Assembly: GCA_041179245.1 (NCBI GenBank)
Contig: JBEGTT010000219.1
Span: 1 to 18,459 of the forward strand
Source of the DNA: JBEGTT01 sp041179245
GTDB taxonomy: Bacteria; Pseudomonadota; Gammaproteobacteria; Burkholderiales; Rhodocyclaceae
Length of the DNA: 18,459 nt
Direction: 5' to 3'
Positions 1 through 7,423 of the stretch are shown here, piece by piece. Within the stretch, counting starts at the first letter, position 1; each line of letters begins with the position of its first letter. The notes beneath the pieces are model-generated. The model saw nothing but the letters and a program-made list of their open reading frames with translations. It had not been told where the DNA came from and made no database searches. The translations under genes and the position numbers were made by a program.

Positions 1-158
1 TGCATACGATCAGCCTGATTAGCCGCCACTTCGGCTTCGATACGGTAAAACCCAATCACCAAATCAGTTTTCGGCATCTGCGCCATTGCGCCAGCAGGCA
101 CGATGTAACACAGAAACACCAGAAAGAAGAATATTGATTTAGATGCCAAATTTGCCAT
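1..158 (-). CDS. DUF192-family secreted protein, partial (3' end outside window)
   Basis: The minus-strand frame from an ATG at 158 stays open to the left edge, giving the first 52 residues. The N-terminus is a clear signal peptide: a short polar start, a Phe/Leu/Val-rich core (FFFLVFL) and a likely cleavage after AMA. The mature start (LVIGFYRIEAEVAANQADRM) resembles the opening strand and helix of DUF192 proteins, where an EVA-type motif precedes a GLM-type motif that would lie just beyond the edge. DUF192 proteins are small, usually periplasmic or secreted, and their function is not established. A weak purine stretch (GTGAG) precedes the ATG. The gene is divergent from the chemoreceptor gene. 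The family call rests on a short fragment and is moderate. Confidence 0.6.
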   Translation of the reverse strand, partial: MANLASKSIFFFLVFLCYIVPAGAMAQMPKTDLVIGFYRIEAEVAANQADRM

Positions 159-404
159 TAATTGCTCACGAATACTGGAAAAATAGAAAGACTGTAATAT
201 TAAATGTAAGCTCGCTAATTGGGGAAAATAAGAAACACTGAGAAGCCTCGCTACTTTCATGCCATTTTTTACCCAGAAACCGGTATTTATATTCTTTTCG
301 CTTTGCAGGTATGGCATTATCGCCCGCTTATTTAATGTGTTTTTTGGTGCCGCAAAACAGCCCATAAGCACCAGTTTAGTGCCACATACAGAAGGTGACA
401 TTCC
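159..404. other. Divergent intergenic region, 246 bases
   Basis: AT-rich gap between the divergent DUF192-like gene and the chemoreceptor. It must hold promoters for both, but I see no convincing sigma-70 pair and no clear flagellar sigma-28 site. The ribosome-binding site of the chemoreceptor (GAAGGTGA) lies at 391-398. No ORF with coding character is visible here. Confidence 0.5.
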
Positions 405-2492
405 ATGAAAAAGAATCTGCCCATAACAAACGTTGAAAAATCCTACCCCAAGGGTCACTACCTCGTTTCAAAGACAGACCTCAAAGGTTCGATCACCTAC
501 TGTAACCAGACCTTCATCGACATCTCAGGGTTCTCTGTTGAAGAACTCAAAGGTCAAAATCACAACATCGTCCGTCACCCAGACATGCCGCCAGCGGCGT
601 TTGAAGATCTGTGGAAAACGGTAAAAGCGGGTTACCCGTGGAAGGGCGTGGTTAAAAACCGCTGCAAAAATGGCGACCATTACTGGGTAAAAGCCTTCGT
701 TTCCCCAATTGATAAAAATGGTGCGCGCGCGGGTTATATGTCAGTCCGCTCCGAACCCAGCCGGCAAGAAATTCAAAACGCTGAAACACTTTACAAGCAG
801 CTCAATGAATCGGGGGCTGATCTAGACACTTCTCCCCCTTGGTATCAGAAAATTACCGTTCGTGCCCGCTTGGTCGCCATGATTGCATTCATGGCCTGTG
901 TGATTGTGGTCGGCACCTTTGTAGGCATCCGTGGACAGCAACAAATGGGGCTCAATATCGGCCAAGCCTATGAAGCCCATTTAAAACCCGCTGTCGCGAT
1001 TGCCAAAATGGTTGAGCGAATGGGCGACAACCGCTCCCAAATCATGCTGGGCTTACAACATAGCCCCGATGGCAAATATCACGCTCAACACGATCACTCA
1101 GTTGATTTGCACATCGAAGCAACCTTCAACAACCGCAAGGTGATTGAAGACCTGCGCGCAGTCTATGAAAAGCTGCCCAAACCCCCAGCCGAGCAAGCGC
1201 TTGCTGACGCGTTCTTTGATGCTCGCGACCGTTTTTCCAAGGAAGGGGTTAGTCCCGCCAGAGATGCTCTGAAAGCTGGCGATTTCGATCGCGCTCAGGG
1301 GCTTTTGCTGACCAAAATCAATCCGCTGTACAAAGAAGTCTCCGCCAAAGGGGATGCACTCCAAAACCACTTGGCTAACCAAGGTGATAACGCGGAACAA
1401 GAAGCCGAAAAAGAACTCGCTCAAATTACAACCTTGAGCGCCACCGGCGGGGTATTAGCCATTCTGCTGATTTCGCTGGGTGGTTGGCACCTGATCCGTC
1501 GCATTACCCATCGCATGGAGCAGATCAATGCGCACTTCCGACTGATGGCCCAAGGCGACTTAACCGATGAAATTGATATACGGGGGCGTGACGAAACGGG
1601 CAGAACACTGACCGAACTAGCCATCATGCAGATTAGTCTCAAGGTGATGCTCGACGAAATACAGCTGGCCAGCCGTATGATCGAAGATCAATCGCGGAAA
1701 GTGGATTGGCAAACGGCTAATGTCGTTGACCAATCCGAGCAACAGCGAGACAAGGCCGCAACGGTGGCCTCTGCCACAGAAGAGTTTAGCCAGTCTGTTC
1801 GCTCGGTTGCTGACTCTGCATCCAGCACGGCTAGCGCGGCTGATAATGCCCAAGAACAGGTTTCCGTGGCGCAAGCCAGTATGGGTAAGAGCATGGAAGC
1901 AACGGGCCGAGTGGTAGAGGCAGTCCAGAAATCAAGCTCAACCATCCAAGCACTCAACCTAGCCATTGCCAAAATTGGCGACATTACGAATGTGATTCGC
2001 GAAATTGCCGATCAAACCAATCTATTGGCCCTGAATGCAGCGATCGAAGCAGCGCGTGCAGGTGAAGCCGGTCGAGGTTTTGCGGTGGTCGCTGATGAGG
2101 TGCGCAAGTTAGCTGAACGGACGGCCACCTCAACCAAGGATATTGCGACCAATGTAGCCGAAATTAAGTCAGTCACCGATACAGCCGTTTCTTCAATGGA
2201 TGAAGCTGTGCACGAAGTGGAAGCTGGCATTGGCCTAATTCGCGAAAGTGGTTCGGGCCTGTCTCGTATTACTGAAACCAGCGCCCACGTCACCAGCATG
2301 GCGCGTGATATAGCGAATGCCGCCAGCGAACAAGTGACCGCCAGCGAATTGGTTGCTCACAATATGGAACGTGTAGTCGAACTGGTTGACGGCAATCTAG
2401 ATGCGGCCAACCAAGCCAAGGAAGCTGTCCAAAGCTTGGTAGAGACCGCTGGATATCTGAGCCGAATAGCCGCTCGATTTAAGGTCACTTAG
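405..2492 (+). CDS. Methyl-accepting chemotaxis protein with N-terminal PAS and periplasmic sensor domains
   Basis: A 695-residue chemoreceptor. Residues about 20-115 form an Aer-like PAS domain (ITYCNQTFIDISGFS, then NIVRHPDMP), the type that in Aer holds FAD and reports redox state. A first membrane helix follows at about 156-175, then a roughly 170-residue helical periplasmic segment resembling a four-helix-bundle sensor, a second membrane helix at about 346-364, and a HAMP domain to about 420. The rest is the coiled-coil signalling domain, with the conserved hairpin at about 533-573 (QTNLLALNAAIEAARAGEAG, then FAVVADEVRKLAERT), which contacts CheA and CheW. The C-terminus (AARFKVT) lacks an NWETF-type CheR/CheB tether. 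A good ribosome-binding site (GAAGGTGA) supports the ATG. The MscS-type channel gene starts 22 bases after the stop and may be co-transcribed. The ligand is unknown. Confidence 0.93.
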   Translation: MKKNLPITNVEKSYPKGHYLVSKTDLKGSITYCNQTFIDISGFSVEELKGQNHNIVRHPDMPPAAFEDLWKTVKAGYPWKGVVKNRCKNGDHYWVKAFVSPIDKNGARAGYMSVRSEPSRQEIQNAETLYKQLNESGADLDTSPPWYQKITVRARLVAMIAFMACVIVVGTFVGIRGQQQMGLNIGQAYEAHLKPAVAIAKMVERMGDNRSQIMLGLQHSPDGKYHAQHDHSVDLHIEATFNNRKVIEDLRAVYEKLPKPPAEQALADAFFDARDRFSKEGVSPARDALKAGDFDRAQGLLLTKINPLYKEVSAKGDALQNHLANQGDNAEQEAEKELAQITTLSATGGVLAILLISLGGWHLIRRITHRMEQINAHFRLMAQGDLTDEIDIRGRDETGRTLTELAIMQISLKVMLDEIQLASRMIEDQSRKVDWQTANVVDQSEQQRDKAATVASATEEFSQSVRSVADSASSTASAADNAQEQVSVAQASMGKSMEATGRVVEAVQKSSSTIQALNLAIAKIGDITNVIREIADQTNLLALNAAIEAARAGEAGRGFAVVADEVRKLAERTATSTKDIATNVAEIKSVTDTAVSSMDEAVHEVEAGIGLIRESGSGLSRITETSAHVTSMARDIANAASEQVTASELVAHNMERVVELVDGNLDAANQAKEAVQSLVETAGYLSRIAARFKVT

Positions 2493-2514
2493 TCAAAGGT
2501 TTCAAGAAATAGGG

Positions 2515-4050
2515 ATGCCAAATTATTTGCTGAGCCCAGAAGCACCCTATGCAATTTTCTTGGCCTTCATTAGCCTAGCTGTTGCTTTCCGTTCGCTTAA
2601 AACCTGGCGAAAATCGCTCATAAACACTTCTGTCTTTTTCTTGGCGTGCCTGCTTGGTGATCTAATTGCAGGCTTACTCGAAGAATTTCATAGCGGAAAC
2701 GGGCTACTCAATACGGCCAAACTGCTTCGTGAACTAGCCATTTACGGCGAGGGAATGGCGGTTATCCGCTTTGCTGGCTTAGCCTTATTTAGAGTAACTT
2801 TGCCGGCAATGAAACTCTCCGTTTCTGGCATTCTGGCAGACATTCTCATTATTATCGGCTACATCGGCTGGGCGTTTATCCGGCTAAATCTCGCCGGAAT
2901 TGAACTGACCCACCTTTTTGCCACCTCAGCCGTATTGACTGCAGTTCTGGCGTTTTCGATGCAGGACACCCTCGGCAATTTGCTGGGTGGCCTTGCATTG
3001 CAAATGGACAATTCACTGGAAATTGGCAACTGGATCAAGATTGACGATCTCAGCGGGCACGTCACCGACATTCAGTGGCGCCATACATCGCTTAAAACCC
3101 GCAATGGCGAAACGGTGGTTGTCCCCAACAGCCAATTGATGAAGGGACGTTACTTCGTTATCTGCCACCCCGACTCAGATCCACCTTTTTGGCGACGGCA
3201 CGTCACCTTTAATGTCGACTTGTCCTTTCCGCCGGCCAAAGTCATCGCAATTGCTACAGAAGCCATTCAGACTGCACAAATTGATAACACGGCCCCGGCG
3301 CCTGCCCCGACATGTATTTTGCTTGAGTTCGGGCAAGGGTATGCCCAGTACGACATGCGTTACTGGCTCACCAATCCACAGCAGGATGACTTTACGGATT
3401 CCAACGTGCGCATTCATATACTGGCCGCGCTACAACGAGCAGGGATGCGCTTGGCTGTCGGCGATCAAACCGTACATCTCGTCACGGAAGGTTCTCGCCA
3501 TCGGCAAGAGGTGCATCAGCGAGAACTGAATAAGCGCCTTGATGCGATTGGCCGGGTTGAATTATTTACCCTGCTCTCCCTGCAAGAACGCACCATGTTG
3601 GCTGAAAAATTGGTTGCTGCTCCGTTTGCCAAAGGCGATGTCATGACGCACCAAGGGGCTGTTGCGCACTGGCTATACATCATCATTTCAGGTGAAGCGG
3701 AAGCGTGGTGGCAACCCCCAGAAGGCCCCAAGCGATTGCATGAAAAACGAGGGCCAGGAAGCGTCTTTGGAGAGCTTGGATTAATGACTGGCGCCCCCCG
3801 TCGCGCAACCGTCCTTGCTACCAGCGATGTTGAAGCCTACCGGCTCGACAAGAATGGATTCGAACAAATTATCAGAGCACGCCCAGAACTCGCCGCGAGT
3901 TTTTCCGACATTCTTCAGCGCCGCCTCGCGTACTTTGACGCGTTGGAAAAAGGTTATGCTGACAACCTAGGTACGCAGATAAGAACAGGGGAAAGTGGTG
4001 ACTTGGGGCAAAAAATCCTAGAATTTTTTGGCCTCAATTTATCTAGCTAA
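2515..4050 (+). CDS. MscS-family channel with C-terminal cyclic-nucleotide-binding domain
   Basis: A 511-residue inner-membrane protein. Hydrophobic helices occur at about 10-28, 34-55, 83-97, 106-126 and 133-162. The last is the MscS pore-lining helix type, rich in Ala/Gly (AFSMQDTLGNLLGGLAL). The MscS beta domain follows (IGNWIKIDD, then VVVPNSQLMKG). Residues about 350-470 form a cyclic-nucleotide-binding fold whose phosphate-binding cassette is visible at 418-432 (FGELGLMTGAPRRAT), with the Glu and Arg positions that normally bind the cyclic phosphate. Known relatives (bCNG-type MscS homologues) are ligand-gated and often poorly mechanosensitive, so gating by cAMP or cGMP is inferred rather than shown. 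The start has an odd context: AGGG abuts the ATG, and an AAAGG lies 14 bases upstream. The gene follows the chemoreceptor gene closely and ends 10 bases from the convergent S4-protein gene. Confidence 0.92.
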   Translation: MPNYLLSPEAPYAIFLAFISLAVAFRSLKTWRKSLINTSVFFLACLLGDLIAGLLEEFHSGNGLLNTAKLLRELAIYGEGMAVIRFAGLALFRVTLPAMKLSVSGILADILIIIGYIGWAFIRLNLAGIELTHLFATSAVLTAVLAFSMQDTLGNLLGGLALQMDNSLEIGNWIKIDDLSGHVTDIQWRHTSLKTRNGETVVVPNSQLMKGRYFVICHPDSDPPFWRRHVTFNVDLSFPPAKVIAIATEAIQTAQIDNTAPAPAPTCILLEFGQGYAQYDMRYWLTNPQQDDFTDSNVRIHILAALQRAGMRLAVGDQTVHLVTEGSRHRQEVHQRELNKRLDAIGRVELFTLLSLQERTMLAEKLVAAPFAKGDVMTHQGAVAHWLYIIISGEAEAWWQPPEGPKRLHEKRGPGSVFGELGLMTGAPRRATVLATSDVEAYRLDKNGFEQIIRARPELAASFSDILQRRLAYFDALEKGYADNLGTQIRTGESGDLGQKILEFFGLNLSS

Positions 4051-4060
4051 TCTAGTCTTT

Positions 4061-4279
4061 TTAGGCAGCCAATATTTCAATCGTCTGCCCAAGACAAACC
4101 ACACGCTGACCGGCCCTTATTTTGGCTGTTTTACGTAGCTCAACTTCGCCGTCAACCGTCACGCGCCCCTCACCCACCATATGTTTCCCCTGGCCACCAC
4201 TCCCGGCAACACCTGTTAGCTTCAGCAAGTTACACAGTTCAATGTATTCGCCCATTAGGGGAAATTGAATCACAGACAT
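4061..4279 (-). CDS. Small S4-domain RNA-binding protein (YbcJ-like)
   Basis: A 72-residue protein consisting almost wholly of one S4 RNA-binding fold: EYIELCNLLKLTGVAGSGGQ, then GEGRVTVDGEVELRKTAKI, ending in a beta strand (GQRVVCLGQTIEIL). It matches the small stand-alone S4 proteins of the YbcJ type, presumed to bind structured RNA, possibly ribosomal; the exact role is unknown. I place the start at the ATG at 4279 because AAAGG lies 8 bases upstream and because the alternative ATG at 4303 would begin directly at the T-run of the rplS terminator, adding eight residues (MSSTKVIP) not typical of the family. It lies directly downstream of the rplS operon on the same strand and may depend on read-through past that terminator. 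Confidence 0.85.
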   Translation of the reverse strand: MSVIQFPLMGEYIELCNLLKLTGVAGSGGQGKHMVGEGRVTVDGEVELRKTAKIRAGQRVVCLGQTIEILAA

Positions 4280-4303
4280 GGGGATAACCTTTGTTGAGGA
4301 CAT

Positions 4304-4337
4304 AAAAAACCCCTATGCGCACGGAGCAACACAGGGG
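4304..4337 (-). terminator. Rho-independent terminator of the rpsP-rplS operon
   Basis: Read on the minus strand, CCCCTGTG pairs with CATAGGGG (8 base pairs including one G-T wobble) across a 12-base loop, followed at once by six T. It sits 23 bases past the rplS stop. The T-run directly abuts an alternative ATG of the S4-domain gene. Confidence 0.82.
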
Positions 4338-4360
4338 GCTGGAATACCGGTAAAAAACCC

Positions 4361-4723
4361 TTAGGCTTTGCGAACCAGCTTTTCCTTAATACGTGCAGAC
4401 TTGCCTGAACGTTCGCGCAAGTAGTACAGCTTGGCACGACGAACATCACCTCGACGCTTAACTTCGATGGAAGCTACCAATGGAGAGTAAGTCTGGAATG
4501 TACGTTCCACACCTTCGCCAGATGAAATTTTACGGACGATAAACGCAGAGTTCAGACCACGGTTACGCTTTGCAATCACCACGCCCTCATAGGCCTGAAG
4601 ACGTTCGCGTGTACCTTCCTTAACCTTCACTTGCACGATGACAGTGTCACCAGGTGCGAAAGCAGGAATGGTCTTGCCCAGACGGGCGATTTCTTCTTGT
4701 TCAAGTTGTTCAATCAGGTTCAT
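4361..4723 (-). CDS. rplS: 50S ribosomal protein L19
   Basis: A 120-residue protein of normal L19 length, which sits at the interface between the large and small ribosomal subunits. Hallmarks include the N-terminal helix and PAFAPGDTVIVQVKVKEG, the central RLQAYEGVVIAKRNRGLNSA, and RRGDVRRAKLYYLRERSGKS near the C-terminus. The ATG has AGGA about 7 bases upstream. It is the last gene of the rpsP-rimM-trmD-rplS operon, 23 bases after trmD, and is followed by a strong terminator. Confidence 0.98.
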   Translation of the reverse strand: MNLIEQLEQEEIARLGKTIPAFAPGDTVIVQVKVKEGTRERLQAYEGVVIAKRNRGLNSAFIVRKISSGEGVERTFQTYSPLVASIEVKRRGDVRRAKLYYLRERSGKSARIKEKLVRKA

Positions 4724-4746
4724 GTGAGTTCCTATTAAATTGTGCT

Positions 4747-5601
4747 TTACAGCGTTTTCTCACCGCATTGCTCCGCACTGATTTCAGCGAGGAGTTGCGT
4801 AATTTCCTTGTTGCGGGCTTTATTAGACAAATGCACAGTTGCCTGAACACCGCCTTGATCGCCCACCACACCTTGCGTCTTCCAGCGATTTACCCATTGG
4901 GCAAACAGCTCCGGGCGACGCGCCCGGGTTCTCGCCAGCGATTGTTTCAAGCGCCAGCGCCGAATCTTTTGGTGGTCACCTGATAACAAAACATCGGGCA
5001 CCGACTGATCTTCATACACTTCTGGCCTCGTGTAGTGCGGGCAATCTAGCAATCCATCAGCAAAAGAATCCTCGATGGCTGATGCAGCATCTCCCAGCAC
5101 ACCCGGCAACTGCCGGATAACGGCATCCATCAGGATCATCGCGGGAAGTTCACCTCCCGACAAAACGAAATCACCGACAGATATTTCTTCGTCGACACAC
5201 CGTGAGAGAACACGTTCATCAACACCTTCATAACGCCCACAAAGCAAAACGAAACCCTGCAACGGCGTTTCGGCGGCCAATTCCATCACCTTCTTATGCT
5301 GCAAGGTGCGTCCCTGTGGCGACAGATAAATCACTTTACTACCCAAACAACCCTCTTTTTTCTGCCGGTCTTTGGCGGCCAGAATCGCTTTTTCGAGCGG
5401 CCCAGGCATCATCAACATTCCAGGACCACCACCGTAGGGTCTGTCATCAACAGCCCGGTAAGCGTTATCTGCAAAATCGCGAAGATTCCATGCCTGAAAA
5501 TCCCAACGTTTTTCTTCTAGGGCTTTGCGTGTAATGCCTGCTTCCGTAACAGCAACAAACATTTCAGGGAAAATCGTGACACAGTCGAAGACTGCCTTCA
5601 C
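4747..5601 (-). CDS. trmD: tRNA (guanine-N1)-methyltransferase TrmD
   Basis: TrmD transfers a methyl group from S-adenosylmethionine to G37 of tRNAs, which prevents frameshifting. The SPOUT knot is evident: VIYLSPQGRTL, LLCGRYEGVDERV and SVGDFVLSGGELPAMILMDA. The start is taken as GTG at 5601, because it overlaps the rimM stop as GTGA and has GGGAG 8 bases upstream; a longer reading from GTG at 5616 is open but has no better signal. The product is 284 residues, about 30 longer than the E. coli enzyme. The C-terminal tail (from about AQWVNRWKTQ to AEISAEQCGEKTL) looks like an extension with a charged helical end. It is the third gene of the operon, between rimM and rplS. Confidence 0.96.
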   Translation of the reverse strand: MKAVFDCVTIFPEMFVAVTEAGITRKALEEKRWDFQAWNLRDFADNAYRAVDDRPYGGGPGMLMMPGPLEKAILAAKDRQKKEGCLGSKVIYLSPQGRTLQHKKVMELAAETPLQGFVLLCGRYEGVDERVLSRCVDEEISVGDFVLSGGELPAMILMDAVIRQLPGVLGDAASAIEDSFADGLLDCPHYTRPEVYEDQSVPDVLLSGDHQKIRRWRLKQSLARTRARRPELFAQWVNRWKTQGVVGDQGGVQATVHLSNKARNKEITQLLAEISAEQCGEKTL

Positions 5602-6119
5602 CAATCCAACTCCCACTCAACCACCATACGTCCAGCGGGAAGATCAATACCCCGAACCACCGCATCAACATAAGGCATCAAACGTTCAGCGCCATCTTGA
5701 CTGATGACTCGAAGCACATCATTTGCTCCCGTCTCAATCAAGCCCGCTACCTTACCCAAAACCACATTCTGCTGATTAATGACTTCTAATCCAATGAGGT
5801 CAGCCCAGTAATATTCATCGGGAGGCAAAGTGGGCAAAACAGATTTAGGAGCCCCGACCAGCATCCCTTTAAAGGATTCGGCCATGGTTCGATCAGAAAC
5901 AGCCTCAAACTGGGCGACTAGCGCCCTGCCATGCTGCTTACACTGGATTAAAGTGTGAGGGGACCAATTCTCCTGACCATCCCTTCCAACCCACCAGACG
6001 GGCATCTTGGCCCAGCCTAGGGGATCATCCGCTTGCGGGTAAATCTTGATCCAGCCGCGAAGACCATACGGCTCGGCAATTTTGCCAAGCACTACATAGT
6101 CAGCCAAATTAGGCAGCAA
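5598..6119 (-). CDS. rimM: Ribosome maturation factor RimM
   Basis: RimM binds ribosomal protein S19 and assists 16S rRNA processing and 30S head assembly. The N-terminal RimM barrel is visible (VVLGKIAEPYGLRGWIKIYP), followed by the PRC-barrel half (EYYWADLIGLEVINQQ, then LPAGRMVVEWELDW). No ATG is suitably placed. The open frame begins at TTG 6119, overlapping the end of rpsP by 11 bases; TTG 6107, just after the rpsP stop, is an alternative that would shorten the protein from 173 to 169 residues. AAGG at the end of rpsP abuts the first TTG and is 12 bases from the second, so the start is unsettled. The stop overlaps the trmD start. Confidence 0.95.
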   Translation of the reverse strand: MLPNLADYVVLGKIAEPYGLRGWIKIYPQADDPLGWAKMPVWWVGRDGQENWSPHTLIQCKQHGRALVAQFEAVSDRTMAESFKGMLVGAPKSVLPTLPPDEYYWADLIGLEVINQQNVVLGKVAGLIETGANDVLRVISQDGAERLMPYVDAVVRGIDLPAGRMVVEWELDW

Positions 6120-6363
6120 CCTTAGCAGCGTATTGCTTAACCAAACGAGCTACCGTTGGAGACAACTGAGCACCGTTGCCAGTCCAGTATGTCAGGCGAT
6201 CCATCGCAATGCGCAAACCTTCTTCGGTTTCGCCTGCAACAGGATTGTAGAAACCAACACGCTCAACAAAACGACCGTCGCGACGATTACGAGAATCGGC
6301 CACAACTAGATTATAAAAAGGGCGCTTCTTAGCACCACCACGAGCAAGACGAATGACAACCAT
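6109..6363 (-). CDS. rpsP: 30S ribosomal protein S16
   Basis: An 84-residue protein of standard S16 length, a primary assembly protein of the small subunit. The hallmark N-terminus (MVVIRLARGGAKKRPFYNLV) is followed by ADSRNRRDGRFVERVGFYNP. GGAAAG lies about 8 bases before the ATG, and a near-consensus promoter lies 33-60 bases upstream. It is the first gene of the four-gene operon. Confidence 0.98.
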   Translation of the reverse strand: MVVIRLARGGAKKRPFYNLVVADSRNRRDGRFVERVGFYNPVAGETEEGLRIAMDRLTYWTGNGAQLSPTVARLVKQYAAKVAA

Positions 6364-6395
6364 CGTATTCTTTCCGTTGATTCAAAAAGGGCGAG

Positions 6396-6423
6396 ATTAT
6401 AAGGGGAACTCAAAGAAAATCAA
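6396..6423 (-). promoter_or_regulatory. Sigma-70 promoter of the rpsP operon
   Basis: On the minus strand, TTGATT (6423-6418) and a perfect TATAAT (6401-6396) are separated by 16 bases. The position 33 bases or so before the rpsP ATG gives a short leader. No ribosomal-protein operator hairpin is obvious in the leader. Confidence 0.8.
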
Positions 6424-6471
6424 ATGCATGGCTAATTTTTAAGCTTAACTGCCTGCAGAAATCTTAGTCGC

Positions 6472-7287
6472 TCAATAACTTTTACTGGCTTTGGGCCGAA
6501 ACCCAAGGGCTTTGGAAATACTGGACGCCGTCGCAGAAATCATGCTTTGCCATTCCGGTTTGTGCCTATCAGTGGGTGCGGACACCGACAGACCGGCGAC
6601 TAACTTACCGGAATCATCACGGACAGGTGCTGCAATACAGCGTAATCCCATCTCCGCTTCTTCATTGTCCATCGCAATATTAAGCAAGCGGATCTGCTTA
6701 ATTTCCTTTTCTAAAGCCGGCAGCGTGACCAGCGAATGTAACGTTTTGCCTGGCAAACCAGTCCGTTTTACATACGCGGCTATCGCCTCAGCAGAGTCGT
6801 CCGCCAAAAAAAGCTTCCCTAATGAAGTCAGATGTAGCGGCGCTCGCCCTCCGACCAGATAAACCACCCGAACAAGGGATCGACCGGATGAAGTTCTTTC
6901 GACATACACAATTTCATCTTCATGCCGAACCCCCAAATTGACGCTTTCGCCAAGCTCCTCATGCAGTTTTTGCATGAACGGTAGCGCCACCTCACGTATG
7001 CTAATTCTGGACTTAACCAAGTTACCCAATTCGAGCAATCGAATACCCAACCCATACGCTCCATTATCGTCACGCATAACCATGCCAGACACTGTCAACG
7101 CAGCAAGAATACGGTGAGTCGTTGACGGATGCAGCTTGGTCATCTGCGACAGTATCTTGAGACTTACTGGCTCTGGATTTTCGGCTAGCGCATCCAGCAA
7201 GGACATCATCCGATCAAAGACCTGAATGGACGATTTTTCACTGTCCTTTTTTTGCCTTTCACTTACAACATCATTACCTGCTGGCAC
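6472..7287 (-). CDS. IclR-family transcriptional regulator
   Basis: A DNA-binding regulator with an N-terminal winged helix-turn-helix (about residues 18-80: SSIQVFDRMMSLLDALAE, then MTKLHPSTTHRILAALTVSG) and a C-terminal IclR effector domain (GRAPLHLTSLGKLFLA, then EEAEMGLRCIAAPV and LVAGLSVSAP). The frame is open to 7491, but I choose GTG at 7287 because AAAGGA lies 5 bases upstream and the resulting 271 residues match the family; the longer version would overlap the divergent gene. Family members bind small carboxylic or aromatic metabolites and often control a divergent catabolic or transport operon. The divergent aldehyde-dehydrogenase-like gene and MFS permease are therefore the likely targets, which is an inference. 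No clear terminator is seen before the rpsP promoter. Confidence 0.93.
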   Translation of the reverse strand: MPAGNDVVSERQKKDSEKSSIQVFDRMMSLLDALAENPEPVSLKILSQMTKLHPSTTHRILAALTVSGMVMRDDNGAYGLGIRLLELGNLVKSRISIREVALPFMQKLHEELGESVNLGVRHEDEIVYVERTSSGRSLVRVVYLVGGRAPLHLTSLGKLFLADDSAEAIAAYVKRTGLPGKTLHSLVTLPALEKEIKQIRLLNIAMDNEEAEMGLRCIAAPVRDDSGKLVAGLSVSAPTDRHKPEWQSMISATASSISKALGFRPKASKSY

Positions 7288-7308
7288 GGGTGTCCTTTGA
7301 ACAAAATC

Positions 7309-7379
7309 TTGGGGAATTACCAATAGACTGCCCCAATGGCTTCTGCAACCACTTTGGTGCAGCGCAATATCCTTATAAT
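7309..7379. promoter_or_regulatory. Divergent promoter/operator region between IclR regulator and ALDH-like gene
   Basis: Two inverted repeats are visible: TTGGGG (7309-7314) with CCCCAA (7331-7336), spaced 16 bases, and CTGCAACCA with TGGTGCAG (7343-7362), a near-perfect hairpin with one extra A. A plus-strand TATAAT follows at 7374-7379, and a second TATAAC lies at 7399-7404. No strong -35 element is spaced correctly, which would suit an activated promoter. Candidate IclR-type operator; not demonstrated. Confidence 0.45.
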
Positions 7380-7423
7380 ACCATCCAGAACTATCTCTTA
7401 TAACAGACTCAGGAGTTTCCACC

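Noticed and set aside
6424..6471. Palindrome TTAAGCTTAA near the IclR gene end as a terminator
   Set aside because: It is a short AT-rich palindrome with no stable stem and no suitable T-run for the IclR transcript.
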